Assembly (NCBI GenBank): GCA_013140395.1
Contig: JABFSY010000238.1
Location: 1-6,706, forward strand
Direction: 5' to 3'
DNA: 6,706 nt
From: Cyclobacteriaceae bacterium
GTDB taxonomy: Bacteria > Bacteroidota > Bacteroidia > Cytophagales > Cyclobacteriaceae
Position numbers and translations under genes: made by a program
The notes under the pieces: model-generated
What the model was told of the DNA's origin: nothing
The model's database searches: none
What the model saw: the letters and a program-made list of their open reading frames with translations, nothing else
Shown here: one piece after another, positions 6,253-6,706 of the stretch
Layout: each line of letters begins with the position of its first letter
Numbering within the stretch: the stretch's first letter is position 1

Positions 6253-6705
6253 CTATTTCGGATTCTTCAATTTGTTTCTAAGCAGAAACTCTTCGTAAGC
6301 CTCTTGATAAGTCGGAACATCTGGGGCTAATTTGATCGCTTGCTCATAAGCTGTAATAGCATCAATGAACAATTTGTTCTCTTCATAAAAGCCTGCCAAA
6401 ATAAACTTGTTCAGAGCGGTTTCTTCCTTCATATCGCTACCCATCTCATCAATCATTTTCTTAACTGACTCTTGACGAGCTATTGACAGTTTTTTCACCA
6501 AGTGTTGCTCCGATTTGCTGTTTTTATCTGCTTTTGACTTTACTTCAATGAGCAATGCCTCATCATTGGCAAGCTTAGGGTCAGTACGATCAATGACCAC
6601 AAAATTTTCTGGAGTCTCTAGCTTCACCAATTCCTCATCGAACATGTTCTTGACAACTACCACGTAGGGCCCAACCCCTTTCACAGACTCCCAATTAACA
6701 ATCAA
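6253..6705 (-). CDS. TPR-like repeat protein, C-terminal part (5' end outside window)
   Basis: The frame is open to the right edge, and the leftmost possible start (TTG at 6705) is not credible, so this is the last 151 codons (counting the stop) of a longer gene. The first part, 'NWESVKGVGPYVVVVKNMFDEELVKLETPENFVVIDR', is strand-rich and looks like an extracytoplasmic beta-sandwich (fibronectin-like) segment. A charged helical stretch follows (about 45-95). The end, 'FILAGFYEENKLFIDAITAYEQAIKLAPDVPTY' (about 101-133), fits one TPR unit with its A..Y..A..L.P pattern. Probably an envelope protein that acts by binding partners; no catalytic residues are visible and I do not recognise the full protein. 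The bidirectional hairpin at 6203-6236 terminates it. Confidence 0.75.
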   Translation of the reverse strand: MIVNWESVKGVGPYVVVVKNMFDEELVKLETPENFVVIDRTDPKLANDEALLIEVKSKADKNSKSEQHLVKKLSIARQESVKKMIDEMGSDMKEETALNKFILAGFYEENKLFIDAITAYEQAIKLAPDVPTYQEAYEEFLLRNKLKNPK

Positions 6706-6706
6706 G

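Noticed and set aside
1..6706. Mobile element, CRISPR array, phage, toxin-antitoxin or defence system
   Set aside because: No transposase, integrase, recombinase, spaced direct repeats, target-site duplications or nuclease-type genes are visible, and the genes look like stable chromosomal content.

Overview
The window looks like ordinary chromosomal DNA from a member of the Bacteroidota, most likely a Cytophagales-type organism. The evidence is the set of protein families: a Bacteroidota-style two-module MacB/FtsX permease, a DUF4105 protein with a membrane tail, a small FeoB-associated-type Cys-rich membrane protein, and a SuhB with the 'NLVSYVDK' variant. Start codons lack clear Shine-Dalgarno sequences, and there are TAnnTTTG (-7 type) promoter boxes. 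The lineage is inferred from family resemblance; no database search was possible.

Layout, left to right. (1) The 3' end of an unrecognised membrane protein gene overlaps by ATGA the start of an inositol-monophosphatase-family gene (suhB-like); both are on +. (2) A hairpin terminator, oriented for the minus strand, separates suhB from a convergent 803-codon ABC transporter permease gene. (3) A 235-bp divergent intergenic region holds a nested inverted repeat and a -7 type promoter box. It leads rightward into a 51-codon single-span membrane protein with a CxxxCxxC tail. (4) That gene meets a minus-strand radical SAM/SPASM gene tail to tail with one base between the stop codons. (5) Divergent from the radical SAM gene is a DUF4105 gene on +: signal peptide, periplasmic His/Cys domain and five C-terminal membrane segments. 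(6) A strong, symmetric bidirectional terminator separates it from the 3' part of a minus-strand gene that ends in a TPR-like helical region and runs off the right edge.

Only the first two genes look like an operon. The others alternate in orientation and are probably single-gene transcription units, so the window does not show one joint pathway. I see no insertion sequence, CRISPR array, rRNA, tRNA or phage gene, and no convincing new multi-gene system. The most interesting points are the TAnnTTTG-like boxes lying 3-6 nt from several start codons, the nested inverted repeat in the divergent intergenic region, the orphan Cys-rich membrane protein, and the radical SAM/SPASM and DUF4105 proteins, whose substrates cannot be read from their context.
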